From: Sacculina carcini
Taxonomy: Eukaryota > Arthropoda > Thecostraca > Sacculinidae
Length of the DNA stretch: 64,000 nucleotides
Direction of reading: 5' to 3'
NCBI GenBank assembly: GCA_916048095.2
Contig: OU696587.1
Coordinates: forward strand, 1,628,762-1,692,761
Part shown: one piece after another, positions 23,287 through 32,099 of the stretch
Layout of the letters: each line of letters opens with the position of its first letter
How positions within the stretch are numbered: position 1 is the first letter of the stretch
Made by a program: the position numbers and the translations under genes
Notes under the pieces: model-generated
What the model was told of the DNA's origin: nothing
The model's database searches: none
What the model saw: only the letters and a program-made list of their open reading frames with translations

Positions 23287-24018
23287 TTATCGGGGGGTCG
23301 ACAGGTTCTTACGCTGAAGATTGAGCTGGCCCCCTCTCAAGTTTTCCGACTTGCGACAGCTCTTTGCAGTCTGACCGGACGCGCCACAGTTGAAGCACAC
23401 TTGCTGTCGTTTTCTACGAATTGGGCAATTTCTGGCAATGTGACCCTCTTGTTGGCACTCAAAGCATATCAATCTCCTTGAACTGGAGGCGGAATAAGCA
23501 TGCACATTGTGTGTAACATCTGTCTCACCTGCTTTGCCAGCAACCACCTGCTTAGCACAACTCAGTAAATTGTCAAGCTCAAGTGAAGCTCCGTGCATGG
23601 CTCTCACCGTGTTCTCCGTTGTAGTAGGCAAACCGCAAAGAAATTGACAAGCAGCCCAACGGGAGCTTTCGCTATTCTCGCCCACCACACATTTAGCCAA
23701 CGAACGCAAATCAGACATATATTCGTCCAAGGTCTCCTCAGCAATCTTCCACTGACACTCTTTGAACATTGATAAGGCGACACAGGGAGTCAACCCAAAA
23801 GACTGACGCAGGGAGGCGATAACGACCAACTCTTTCTTTTTGTCACTCTCAGATAACTGTCTATACACATTGAACGCCCAACCGTACAAAAATATCGGGA
23901 TGACTTTAGCCACGTCATGTATGCCCTTCAGTGAACAAGCGTACCTGAGTTTCTCCACCCATGTGTCAAGATCTCCACTACCGTCGTATCTCTCAACAAA
24001 ATCTGTGGTGGTCACCAC
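23287..24018 (-). CDS. E3 Gag
   Basis: 243 codons without a stop, the best-preserved Gag of the E1 family here. Capsid-like N-terminal region FVERYDGSGDLDTWVEKLRY, then FNVYRQLSESDKKKELVVIA and two zinc knuckles (CFECQQEGHIARNC and CFNCGASGQTAKSC; the second has Q in place of H). It starts at ATG 24,018, only about 8 bases from the switch to E5 leader sequence, so the 5' leader and LTR are missing. It ends TAA near 23,287. Confidence 0.8.
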   Translation of the reverse strand: MVTTTDFVERYDGSGDLDTWVEKLRYACSLKGIHDVAKVIPIFLYGWAFNVYRQLSESDKKKELVVIASLRQSFGLTPCVALSMFKECQWKIAEETLDEYMSDLRSLAKCVVGENSESSRWAACQFLCGLPTTTENTVRAMHGASLELDNLLSCAKQVVAGKAGETDVTHNVHAYSASSSRRLICFECQQEGHIARNCPIRRKRQQVCFNCGASGQTAKSCRKSENLRGGQLNLQRKNLSTPR

Positions 24019-24025
24019 AAATCAG

Positions 24026-24044
24026 TGGTGACCCCGAGGTGATC
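24026..24044 (+). promoter_or_regulatory. E5 primer-binding site, tRNA-Trp type
   Basis: TGGTGACCCCGAGGTGATC differs by one base from the complement of the metazoan tRNA-Trp 3' end as I remember it (TGGTGACCCCGACGTGATC). It marks the start of the E5 internal region. Confidence 0.65.
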
Positions 24045-24468
24045 ACCCTGTTTTGTTTTCCTTCTGTTTTGTCTTTCATCATCTTCATCATTTTCGGATT
24101 ATATTCAAGACTTTCGGCCCAGCTCAAGAGCCTAAACGCAGCCAACACCATCACCGCTATCGCCGCACGGACGTGTCACCTCGACACAGCAGCGACAGCG
24201 GCCGGCTCCGACGGGTGACAGCCAAGTTGTACGGCCCCCGTCAACGACGTCTACTCTACAGATACGCGCGCCTCGCCGACTCACTGGCGGCGCCTCAGCC
24301 TGGGCCTCATCCAGTTCTTCCACCCCAGCCAAGCACACCACAACGCATAAGCCTCCTGCAGCTCCATCAAAATTTCGCCGCTCGCCTTCGCAAATCACAT
24401 CGTTCGCCTCATCGTCACACACATCTTCCACCACTCGTCCTGACGATGACAGTGCTGACAGAGAACTG
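24045..24468 (+). other. E5 leader / degraded gag
   Basis: About 420 bases between primer site and nucleocapsid. Frames translate to proline-, histidine- and arginine-rich sequence without a recognisable capsid block, so most of gag is missing or unrecognisable. Confidence 0.4.
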
Positions 24469-25098
24469 ATGTGCAAATTTTGTGGCGGCATGCATTCAAT
24501 GAGACGAAATGAATGTCCAGCATATGGAAAATCGTGTCACAAATGCCAGGGACGGAATCACTTTGCTCGAATGTGTCAGCAGGTGATCAAAGAAGACGCA
24601 CAACAGAGTTGCAAATCTGTTCAAAGACAGCGAAATGCTGTGCACAATATGGATGACCATCTGTCTGAAGGTGAGTGGGTGAACAATGTCGAGAAACCCA
24701 AAAAAGAAGACAAAGAAATCAGATGTAAAATGATGATAGCCGTCAAAGCGGTAAATTTTCAAATCGACACCGGATCATCAGTTAACTGTATTCCGGCGCA
24801 CTATGTGAATAAAGTGAACAAAACGCACACTGTGCTACGCACATGGAGCGGGCAAAAGATGAAGCCAGTCGGCACGTCTAGAATGAATGTGATGAATCCG
24901 AAGAATGGGAAAAAGTACAATGTCGAGTTTATTGTTTATGACGGTGATCTGTGTCCGTTGCTGGGTCTGAGAGCCGCCCGACAGATGCAGCTAATTGATG
25001 TTAACGAGCACAACTTTGAAAGAGAATCAATCTTGAGAAACAATTTTCAGATGTTTTGGATGATACTCTGGGTTGTTTTGCCGGGAAGTGTCAACTGA
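24469..25098 (+). pseudogene. E5 Gag nucleocapsid end and protease
   Basis: Two zinc-binding motifs, CKFCGGMHSMRRNEC and CHKCQGRNHFARMC, are followed by a linker and an aspartic protease with FQIDTGSSVNCIP at about residue 98 and a C-terminal CPLLGLRAARQMQLI block. This arrangement is usual for Gypsy elements. The frame then passes into RT, but a frame shift near 25,060 breaks it. Confidence 0.8.
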
Positions 25099-25362
25099 AG
25101 TTGAAGAGTGAATCACATCCGTCGATTATGCCGTGTCGACGAGTCCCAGTGTCCATTCGACCTCAACTGGAAAAACAACTAGAATCGTTGGTAGAAGCCG
25201 AGGTACTGGCGCCCGTCAGCAAGCCAACTGAATGGGTTAGCGAAATGGTAGCTGTAAGAAAAAAACACGGGTCGATCAGAGTATGCATCGATCCAAAAGA
25301 GCTGAATAAATGTCTCATGAGGGAACATTACGTCATACCTGTTCTCGATCTGTACGCAATCT
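25056..25362 (+). pseudogene. E5 reverse transcriptase, N-terminal part
   Basis: RVPVSIRPQLEKQLESLVEA, then VAVRKKHGSIRVCIDPKELN and YVIPVLDLYAI, the standard Gypsy RT fingers. The sequence then jumps to the thumb at 25,363. The palm with the first catalytic Asp and the YxDD motif is absent. Confidence 0.8.
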
Positions 25363-26056
25363 GAATGATTTTCTGAAAAGGTGTCGTGTAATGAACATAG
25401 AGCAGAACAAGGACAAACTGCAACTTCATTGTGACTCGGTTACTTTCATGGGTTACCAAATTTAGTCAGGGTGTATTAGAGCTGATCGTTGATGATCTAC
25501 GAAGATTCTTGGGCGTGATTAATTACCTATCTCGGAACCTGCCAAAATGTGCTGATATTTTACAACCTCTGCACAATCTGTTGAGAAAAGACGTGCCATG
25601 GACATGGGCCAAGAGACAGCAAGAAGCATTTGAGCATATCAAGGGAATGGTCCTCAACAACGTGGAACTGGCTATGTATGATCCAGACAAGAAATTGTTA
25701 TTGGAATGTGATGCAAGTTCATATGGCTTAGGAGCTTTGTTGCTACAGGACGGCAGACCATTGTCTTATGTGAGCCGAACACTAAGTGGTGCTGAAAAAA
25801 TTACGCACAAATTGAGAAGGAGCTATTGGCAAAAAAGTTTGCACTTGAAAAACATCACCACTACACCTACGGTCGAGAGGTGGTAGTATACAGTGATCAT
25901 CAGCCATTAGTGTCGATACAGCACAAATCTCTATCGGCAGAACCGAAGCGTCTACAAAACATGCTCCTGAGAATGAGAGATTACGACTACACCATTCACT
26001 ACAAATCAGGGAAAGCGATTCCGCTTGCTGATGCGCTATCACGCGCACCAGCTTAA
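25363..26056 (+). pseudogene. E5 RT thumb and RNase H (left arm)
   Basis: [20 protein letters not shown] (RT thumb/connection), [20 protein letters not shown] (RNase H first Asp), [17 protein letters not shown] and YKSGKAIPLADALSRAP. Frameshifts near 25,470 and 25,820 and a TAA at 26,054-26,056 break it. At that last site the right arm has GAA. The block is shared with the right arm at 33,525-34,226. Confidence 0.85.
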
Positions 26057-27443
26057 AAATCCGCCCATGATGATGCGGAAGATGTAAACGTCCTGGGTGA
26101 CTCATCGGTGCAGCCACATCGTCTGGCTGAAATAAGAGACGCAACCAATCAAGATTCTGACCTACAAGTATTGAGCGATGTGATTGTGAAAGGTTGGCCA
26201 GTGGACAAGTCACTTCTTCCTAATTGTGTGATGCCTTACTTCAGTTATCGTGACGAGTTGACCGTTGAGGACGGCATTATTCTGGGTGGCGAACGTATAG
26301 TCATCCCTGCCAGTCTGCGACCTGATATGAAATCAAGAGTGCATGAGGGTCATGCTGGAGTCAATTCATGTCTGAGACGGGCCCGATATTTGATATTCTG
26401 GCCTGGCATGTAACTGGCATGTGAGTAACAGCAAGGAACTGCTGATCTCGCATCCTATACCGACTCTCCCGTGGAGAAACGTTGCAACTGACTTGTTTGC
26501 TATCAGTGGTAGAAACTACCTTGTTACTGTTGATTACTACAGCCAGTTTATTGAAGTTGACTTTCTACCAGACACTACAACCAGTACAGTGATTCACAAG
26601 CTGAAACATCATTTTGCTCGTTACGGAATTCCCTAAACTCTCGTGTCCGACAACGGACCACAATATATAAGCAGCACAATATCAGCAGCAGTACAATATA
26701 TAAGCAGCAGCACAATATATAAGCAGCACAATATATGAGTTAGGAGATTTCGCGCGTACGTGGGGTTTCCAGCACTGCGCATCGAGTCCGGGAGATGCAC
26801 AGTCTAATGGTGCAGCTGAGGCTGCAGTGAAAGTGGTCAAACGCTTGATGATCAAGTGTCGAGCGTCGAAAGAAGATCCCTACATTGGTCTTTTGAGCCT
26901 GCGTAATACAGCGCAAGAAGGTGTAGAGTGGAGCCCCTGTCAGCGGCTCATGGGACGTCGGACGCGAACAATCGTACCGACACACACCTCTCGGCTACAG
27001 CCACAACGAATGCTTGGCAGCCAAGCATACCAAGCAATATGTAGCTGGAGGTAAAACGACATAACAGTGCTGTACACTGTGCTGGTCGGCGCTCGCTCCC
27101 ACAGCTGTCCTTCGGCGACAGAGTGTACGTACAGCCAATAGATGGGAGGAGCAAAGAGTGGCGACACGCGGAGGTGACGACCAAGGATGGTGCAAGAGAC
27201 TACTGGGTACGCACACCCGACGGCAGAGTGTTTCGCCGCAATCGCCGTTACCTGAGGTCGCCTACCAACAGGGCGGTGACAGACGGCGAGCAGACAATGA
27301 CATCAGGGACAGCGCGCAGTGCAGACGGTGATTCAGGGGGATCTGGTTCCTCAATGCCTGGTGACATATCTTCCGAGGAAACAGAGAGAAAATCACCGAT
27401 GAAGACACTCTGCGGAAGGGTCATTGTTAGACCATTGCGTTAG
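26057..27443 (+). pseudogene. E5 integrase (left arm)
   Basis: Zinc domain region with VHEGHAGVNSCLRRARYLIF. About 60 bases present in the right arm, including the Cys pair of the zinc domain, are deleted at 26,410. The core has PWRNVATDLFAISGRNYLVT and ends at a stop near 26,636 just before DNGPQYIS. A tandem CAATATATAAGCAGCA expansion then separates the second Asp region from GDAQSNGAAEAAVKVVKRLM (catalytic E). The C-terminal module 27,123-27,443 (VYVQPIDGRSKEWRHAEVTT) is open. Confidence 0.8.
26660..26736. repeat. Coding tandem repeat inside E5 integrase
   Basis: Four or more imperfect copies of a CAATATATAAGCAGCA unit follow directly on the DNGPQYIS codons. The mirrored copy at about 32,810-32,885 in the right arm shows that the expansion predates the inverted duplication. 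Confidence 0.8.
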
Positions 27444-27527
27444 AATGATTATGTTTAATTCTATTGTATTGTGTTTGTTATGCAGTCCAGTCTTTTGTCA
27501 CATTACACAGTTTTCGTACGGGGGAGA

Positions 27528-28286
27528 TGTTACGTCTGGCATCACTCCTCAAATTGATAACAAGTGCGCAGTTGACATGTGGAGCTCAATACAGTGATAC
27601 GTTCTGTTTTGTTTAGTTACAATGAACAATCACTCAACAATTACTCTTTGCGTGTTCTTCAGCGTGTGATTAATTCTTCATGTCGTTTTGTTCTTTCTCC
27701 TACTCCCTGTCGTCATACTTCCCAATTTCTGTTTGAGTTTCATTGGCTACCTATCATTCCTCGTATTCATTTTCGTATCTGTTGTTTTGTATATAAGCTT
27801 ATTCGTGACCCCCTTCAACCTTCCTATCTTTCTAGTCTCCTCACTGTATCTTCTGCATATTCTCGCAATTCTCGCCCTCTCGTCTGTTCTCGTGCTCTCA
27901 ACTAATCAACTTGGTCGCGCTTTTCTTTTTTTGCTCCTCGTTTGTTCAACTCTCTTCCTGCTACTATTGTTCGTGTTCCTTCCTTTAGTTCGTTCCGTTC
28001 TTCTCTTTTCGAGTACTTGTTCAGCTTGTCGTTTGATCCCTCCTCACATACTCTCACTCCCTATGCTACGGTCTGATTTCAGGGTTTACTCTGCTCTTGT
28101 CATGTGTTTAGCGAGAGCCACAAACAGCAAAACACGTAGCAAATGTAATGATCACCCATACAGGAGCGCGAGCGAAAAGGTGCGCACACGGCAAGCGTCC
28201 AAGCGAAAGAGAGAGAAAACTCACAAGTTCAGTAATAGCGTCACATACAATGTGTATCCAAGTTAAAGTTCAAGCAGATGTTTACA
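27528..28286 (+). repeat. E5 LTR (left arm) with LINE-D inserted
   Basis: Begins TGTTACGTCTGGCATC after the polypurine tract and ends near TTTACA. The interior, about 27,585-28,115, is LINE sequence, so the LTR itself is only about 230 bp. The right-arm copy is at 31,273-32,015. Confidence 0.7.
27585..28115 (+). pseudogene. LINE-D: C-terminal RT fragment
   Basis: LRVLQRVINSSCRFVLSPT, then QFLFEFHWLPIIPRIHFRIC and CFVYKLIRDPLQPSYLSSLL is the post-RT C-terminal region common to CR1/L2-like LINE ORF2 proteins; LINE-A has the related LKTLRWLPFKYMTRQKICC. A frame change near 27,905 follows. Only the 3' end of a LINE is present, as expected from 5' truncation. The same fragment lies in the right arm. 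Confidence 0.75.
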
Positions 28287-28319
28287 ACAAAAACAAGACG
28301 CAGTAGAAAGCTTCACCAC

Positions 28320-28405
28320 TTTGTGACATATGACGTCACACTCCCCCCTTGCCCCCCCTCCTATGACGTCACCCCCTCTGACGTCATCCCCCCTCTGACG
28401 TCACT
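28320..28405. repeat. TGACGTCA minisatellite
   Basis: Four copies of (a)tgacgtca(c) separated by C-rich spacers (ccccctc...). The mirrored set is at 31,165-31,235. The core is a perfect palindrome and equals the CRE/ATF consensus; whether any factor binds is unknown. Confidence 0.75.
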
Positions 28406-28900
28406 CTTAACCTAACTTAACCTAACTTTTTTATCTTTTTTCTTAATTTTTTTATAATTTTTTCCCATTTTTTTCATTTTTTTCTTTCTATTATATACCT
28501 AACCTAACTTTTTTGTGTATTCCATACCTAACCTAACTTTTTTGTGTATTCCATACCTAACCCAACCCAACCCAGCCTAACCCGACCCAACCCAACTTTT
28601 ATTTTTATTTCTTATTCTTCCTTTCTTATTATATTTATTCTTTATTATATACCTAACATAACTCTTTTTTCTGTATTCCATACCTAACCTAACTTTTTTC
28701 TTAATTATATACCCGACCCAGCCCGACCTAACCCAACTTTTATTTTTATATCTTATTCTTCCTTTGTTATTATATTTATTCTTTATTCTATGCCCAACCT
28801 AACTTTTTTCCTTTATTTCTATTTTATGTCACGATACTCATTATATCGGGATCGCCAAGTCGATGTTTGGCAGAGACGAGAATATAATAATTTTCAATCA
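28406..28900. repeat. CCTAACC / T-rich low-complexity tract
   Basis: Repeats of cctaacctaactttttt alternate with ttatttttatttcttattcttcc-like blocks and variants such as cccaacccaacccagcc. It contains an internal duplication (cttattcttccttt.ttattatatttattcttta near 28,605 and 28,755). It holds no gene. Confidence 0.7.
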
Positions 28901-28974
28901 TACTTGAAATATATATATATAAAAGGCTTTGACTAAATCGGTCGCAAAGACAATGCACAATATTCATGTTGTAT

Positions 28975-29778
28975 TCAAACACGTTGAAGTTCTTGATAGT
29001 AAAATGTCCCGGTAATCAAATTTCCATCATCATCACACAGATTATACATGTGAATTGATCGACGTTTGTATATGGAATCAATTTTGGACGTTTCGTTGCT
29101 AAATGTCTGTCGATATCCTTTTTCAAATAGAGTTTTCGGAATAAACATTCGCACATGATCGCCTACACGAAGCTTTGGTGTTTGCTTTTTGCGCGACAAT
29201 GTGTTGACCAAGTGTTGATTTGATAAAGTTACAGCGCGAGGTGTCATACCGATTGATCTATGTACAGTGCTGTTATACAAATTCACCAATTGAGGTAGAT
29301 TTTTGACAAAGTGTTTTGTGTTGTTTTCGGTCATAAACTTGTGTATCAGCGAGAGCAGAGTACGGAAAAATCGTTCAATTATCCATGTCTTCCGTATGAT
29401 TGTAGATGTCGTATAATGATACACGTTGTGCTCTTTCATTACACGTTGAAATTCTCGCCCTGTGAATTCACCACCATGGTCGCTCATTATTTGCATCGGT
29501 GTGCAATTGTTGGTGAGAATATGGTTCATTGCTTTGGCCCCGGCCGGTCCCCGTTTACTATGTAATGCACGCACATATGCCTGTCTGCTAAACACGTCAA
29601 TTACACCCAACAAATAACGTACTTGTGTGTTATGCCCACGTAGACGTGAAACATCGCACAAATCAACTTGCCATGTATCATTTAGTCCAGTGGAGGTGTA
29701 TGCATTGTGTACGAAGCGCTTACGTACTGGACGATGGAGTTGTTTGGTTCTTTGCGACCAAATCAGCTTACTATCCAT
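28975..29778 (-). CDS. Maverick/Polinton-type integrase
   Basis: 267 codons, open. LHRPVRKRF precedes the core, as in Maverick integrases. DTWQVDLCDVSRLRG holds the first catalytic Asp, MQIMSDHGGEFTG the second, and RKTWIIERFFRTL the glutamate region (the usual N.K..IVER form). The C-terminal part RVGDHVRMFIPK and YYQELQRV fits the chromodomain-like end. The N-terminal zinc domain is not seen in this frame, so the gene may be 5'-truncated or shifted into the next gene at 29,763. It would catalyse insertion of the element's linear DNA. Confidence 0.85.
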   Translation of the reverse strand: MDSKLIWSQRTKQLHRPVRKRFVHNAYTSTGLNDTWQVDLCDVSRLRGHNTQVRYLLGVIDVFSRQAYVRALHSKRGPAGAKAMNHILTNNCTPMQIMSDHGGEFTGREFQRVMKEHNVYHYTTSTIIRKTWIIERFFRTLLSLIHKFMTENNTKHFVKNLPQLVNLYNSTVHRSIGMTPRAVTLSNQHLVNTLSRKKQTPKLRVGDHVRMFIPKTLFEKGYRQTFSNETSKIDSIYKRRSIHMYNLCDDDGNLITGTFYYQELQRV

Positions 29779-30311
29779 TTGCGTGGGATATTTGCCGATC
29801 GTTGATCAACTGTCGAAACTCGCTGCCCGTGAATATTCGGAGCAACTTCTCGCGGTAAATTCAACGACTCAATCAATTGTCGCAGCTGTGCCCACCCTGT
29901 TGGCTCAGGAACACTTTTACGACGTCGAACGATATAGTTTCCCACGTCGACAATATTGCTCCGATGAATTTGTGCGTGATTGAGATAAATGATACCGGTG
30001 CTGTTGTCCCATCTCAGCACATTACTCAATTGGGAAAGCACGAATTATGCGTGTTTTTTATAGCTGGACGGTACAAGTTGGAGCCATTTATCAGTCTCTA
30101 CAGACGGAGCAGGAGCGGTTGCCTGTTCAGGGCGCCAGGCGTTCATGTACTCGATCCGTTTCGCTTCGGCATTCCCTGTAGACTTGTTGAGAATTTGTTC
30201 TAGAGAGGGTGTGGGTGTGGCTATGGTTCGACCTTGCATTTCATCATATGTGGCTTGCGATATGAAAACCATTCGTTGGAAGGCGCTCATTATTTTGCAG
30301 ACAGTATACAA
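29763..30311 (-). pseudogene. Conserved Maverick/Polinton protein of unknown role
   Basis: Two frames (30,045-30,311 and 29,763-30,041), one shift apart. The first has FQRMVFISQATYDEMQGR and SLEQILNKS. The second has GIIYLNHAQIHRSNIVDVGN and EPTGWAQLRQLIESLNLPRE. A protein with these two ends lies next to the integrase in many Maverick-type elements as I remember them; its function is not established. Overlap with the integrase frame is 16 bases. Confidence 0.6.
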
Positions 30312-30385
30312 CTTATAACCGATGCAACCACGGGTATAAGGGCGGATAAAAAATTTCCGCTTTGCACCAACACTCGTTGTTTTTT

Positions 30386-30619
30386 CTACAGTGACGGACG
30401 TTTGTCACCCAATTTACGCATTATTTTCTTGTATTTGGATAGGCGACGCTTTTGTTCTTTTTCAAAAGGGACGCGGTCTTGCAACAGGTTATGACAAATT
30501 TCACAAATAGCCCGTATCAGAGCAGGGTCGTACGTGTTGAGAACGGCTTTTTGTTGACGGTGTGTGAGACGCGGAAGTGATTCGATTGTCGGCCAACAGC
30601 GTTGCAACGTCGACGACAT
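30386..30619 (-). CDS. Small basic Maverick/Polinton protein
   Basis: 77 codons from an ATG, rich in Lys/Arg towards the end (EKEQKRRLSKYKKIMRKLGD). The pattern RQQKAVLNTYDPALIRAICE and NLLQDRVPF is a recurrent small protein in Maverick/Polinton-type elements. Its function is unknown. It lies between the ATPase and the mid-size protein on the same strand. Confidence 0.65.
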   Translation of the reverse strand: MSSTLQRCWPTIESLPRLTHRQQKAVLNTYDPALIRAICEICHNLLQDRVPFEKEQKRRLSKYKKIMRKLGDKRPSL

Positions 30620-30653
30620 GTTGACAAATGATTCACTTGTTCAACTATATGTG

Positions 30654-30996
30654 CTATTTATACCTCAAAGCGGGAAGATATACTGTTATGGGTTGTTCCA
30701 ACACATTGCTACGCACACGTAGTCTGTTGTCAGTTTGTTGACGCAAATCCACAAGCAAATGACCGTACATTTTCTTCATTACGTCTCTATAAACATCCAT
30801 AATGAATCTGATAATTTCTGGCATGTACTGCTGAGCAAATGCGCGCAGTGGTGTGTGATCTCGAAAATTACGGAAAAATACATAACAATTTGTATTTAGG
30901 CTGATTGTCCGGTAGTTGGGCGACTTGAGAAACGTGTTTTGGGTGACAAATAGTACAATCATGTTGTTGTGACGCGACGTTTTCGTAAACATGTCA
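30654..30996 (-). pseudogene. Packaging ATPase, C-terminal fragment
   Basis: About 112 codons. FVTQNTF is the sensor-type motif, then RTISLNTNCYVFFRNFRDHT and HLLVDLRQQTDNRLRVRSN, the C-terminal blocks of the A32-like genome-packaging ATPase family. Walker A and Walker B are missing because the gene is cut at 30,996 by arm sequence. It ends with a stop near 30,654. Confidence 0.75.
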
Positions 30997-31164
30997 CGTT
31001 AGGTATGGAATACACAAAAAAGTTAGATTAGGTATGGAAAACACAAAAGTTAGGTTAGGTATATAATAGAAAGAAAAAAAATGGAAAAAAAAATAAAAAA
31101 ATATAAAAAAGTATAAAAAAATAAAAAAAATAAAAAAGAGTAAAAAAGTTAGGTTAAGTTAGGT

Positions 31165-31235
31165 TAAGAGTGACGTCAGAGGGGGGTGACGTCATAGGGG
31201 GAGGGGGCAAGGGATGAGTGTGACGTCATATGTCA
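31165..31235. repeat. TGACGTCA minisatellite (right arm)
   Basis: Three copies of the TGACGTCA core with G-rich spacers, mirror of the left-arm set, which has one more copy. Confidence 0.75.
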
Positions 31236-31272
31236 CAAAGTGGTGAAGCTTTCTACTGCGTCTTGTTTTAGT

Positions 31273-32015
31273 TGTAAACATCTGCTTGAACTTTAACTTG
31301 GATACGCATTGTATGTGACGCTATTACTGAACTTGGGAGTTTTCTCTCTCTTTCGCTTGGACGCTTGCCGCTCGCGCTCCTGTATGGGTGATCATTACAT
31401 TTGCTATGTATTTTGCTGTTTGTGGCTCTCGCTAAACACATGACAAGAGCAGAGTAAACCCTGAAATCAGACCGTAGCATAGGGAGTGAGAGTATGTGAG
31501 GAGGGATCAAACGACAAGCTGAACAAGTACTCGAAAAGAGAAGAACGGAACGAACTAAAGGAAGGAGCACGAACAATAGTAGCAGGAAGAGAGTTGAACA
31601 AACGAGGAGCAAAAAAGGAAAAGCGCGACCAAGTTGATTAGTTGAGAGCACGAGAACAGACGAGAGGGCGAGAATTGCGAGAATATGCAGAAGATACAGT
31701 GAGGAGACTAGAAAGATAGGAAGGTTGAAGGGGGTCACGAATAAGCTTATATACAAAACAACAGATACGAAAATGAATACGAGGAATGATAGGTAGCCAA
31801 TGAAACTCAAACAGAAATTGGGAAGTATGACGACAGGGAGTAGGAGAAAGAACAAAACGACATGAAGAATTAATCACACGCTGAAGAACACGCAAAGAGT
31901 AATTGTTGAGTGATTGTTCATTGTAACTAAACAAAACAGAACGTATCACTGTATTGAGCTCCACATGTCAACTGCGCACTTGTTATCAATTTGAGGAGTG
32001 ATGCCAGACGTAACA
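31273..32015 (-). repeat. E5 LTR (right arm) with LINE-D inserted
   Basis: Inverse of 27,528-28,286. It starts at 32,015 with TGTTACG after a polypurine tract. LINE-D occupies about 31,445-31,960. Confidence 0.7.
31445..31960 (-). pseudogene. LINE-D fragment (right arm)
   Basis: Same C-terminal LINE RT fragment as in the left arm (HWLPIIPRIHFRICCFVYKL), with the same frame break, which shows that LINE-D inserted before the arms were duplicated. Confidence 0.75.
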
Positions 32016-32099
32016 TCTCCCCCGTACGAAAACTGTGTAATGTGACAAAAGACTGGACTGCATAACAAACACAATACAATAGAATTAAACATAATCATT

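Larger units (their letters stand above)
14842..24025 (-). mobile_element. E3: E1-family LTR retrotransposon, split by E4
   Basis: A minus-strand element with gag (23,287-24,018), protease (22,926-23,279), RT (split), RNase H, integrase and a partial 3' LTR (14,842-15,067). E4 lies inside its RT at 17,594/17,595-22,623/22,624; the E3 reading frame continues across the 4-bp AGTA duplication. The 5' LTR is missing because the sequence switches to E5 leader at about 24,025. The 3' LTR is cut by the (TA)n tract. It is related to E1 throughout the coding region. Confidence 0.85.
24026..28286 (+). mobile_element. E5 (left copy): Gypsy LTR retrotransposon lacking its 5' LTR
   Basis: Runs from a primer-binding site through a zinc-knuckle Gag end, protease, RT, RNase H, integrase and a polypurine tract (acgggggaga, 27,518-27,527) to an LTR at 27,528. 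No 5' LTR precedes the primer site; the sequence there is E3 gag. The RT palm is deleted at 25,362/25,363. The part from 25,363 onward is the left arm of the large inverted repeat. Confidence 0.8.
25363..28560 (+). repeat. Left arm of a large inverted repeat
   Basis: About 3.2 kb that matches, in inverted orientation, 30,997-34,226. It contains the E5 3' half, the LTR with LINE-D inside, the TGACGTCA minisatellite and CCTAACC-rich sequence. Identity is high, but the arms differ by substitutions and by a deletion at 26,410, so they are not a mere assembly mirror. The inner end is approximate because of low-complexity sequence. Confidence 0.9.
28901..30996 (-). mobile_element. Maverick/Polinton fragment
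   Basis: Four minus-strand genes in the order packaging ATPase (C-terminal end only), small basic protein, mid-size conserved protein and retroviral-like integrase. All four are of types I know from Maverick/Polinton (adintovirus-like) DNA elements. Polymerase B, protease and both capsid genes are absent, and no terminal inverted repeat of its own was defined. It is cut at 30,996, inside the ATPase, by the TTAGG-like edge of the right arm. The E5 arms flank it on both sides. Confidence 0.8.

Noticed and set aside
28912..28925. TATATATAAAAGG as a TATA box for a plus-strand gene
   Set aside because: No plus-strand gene follows; the neighbouring integrase is on the minus strand and ends there.
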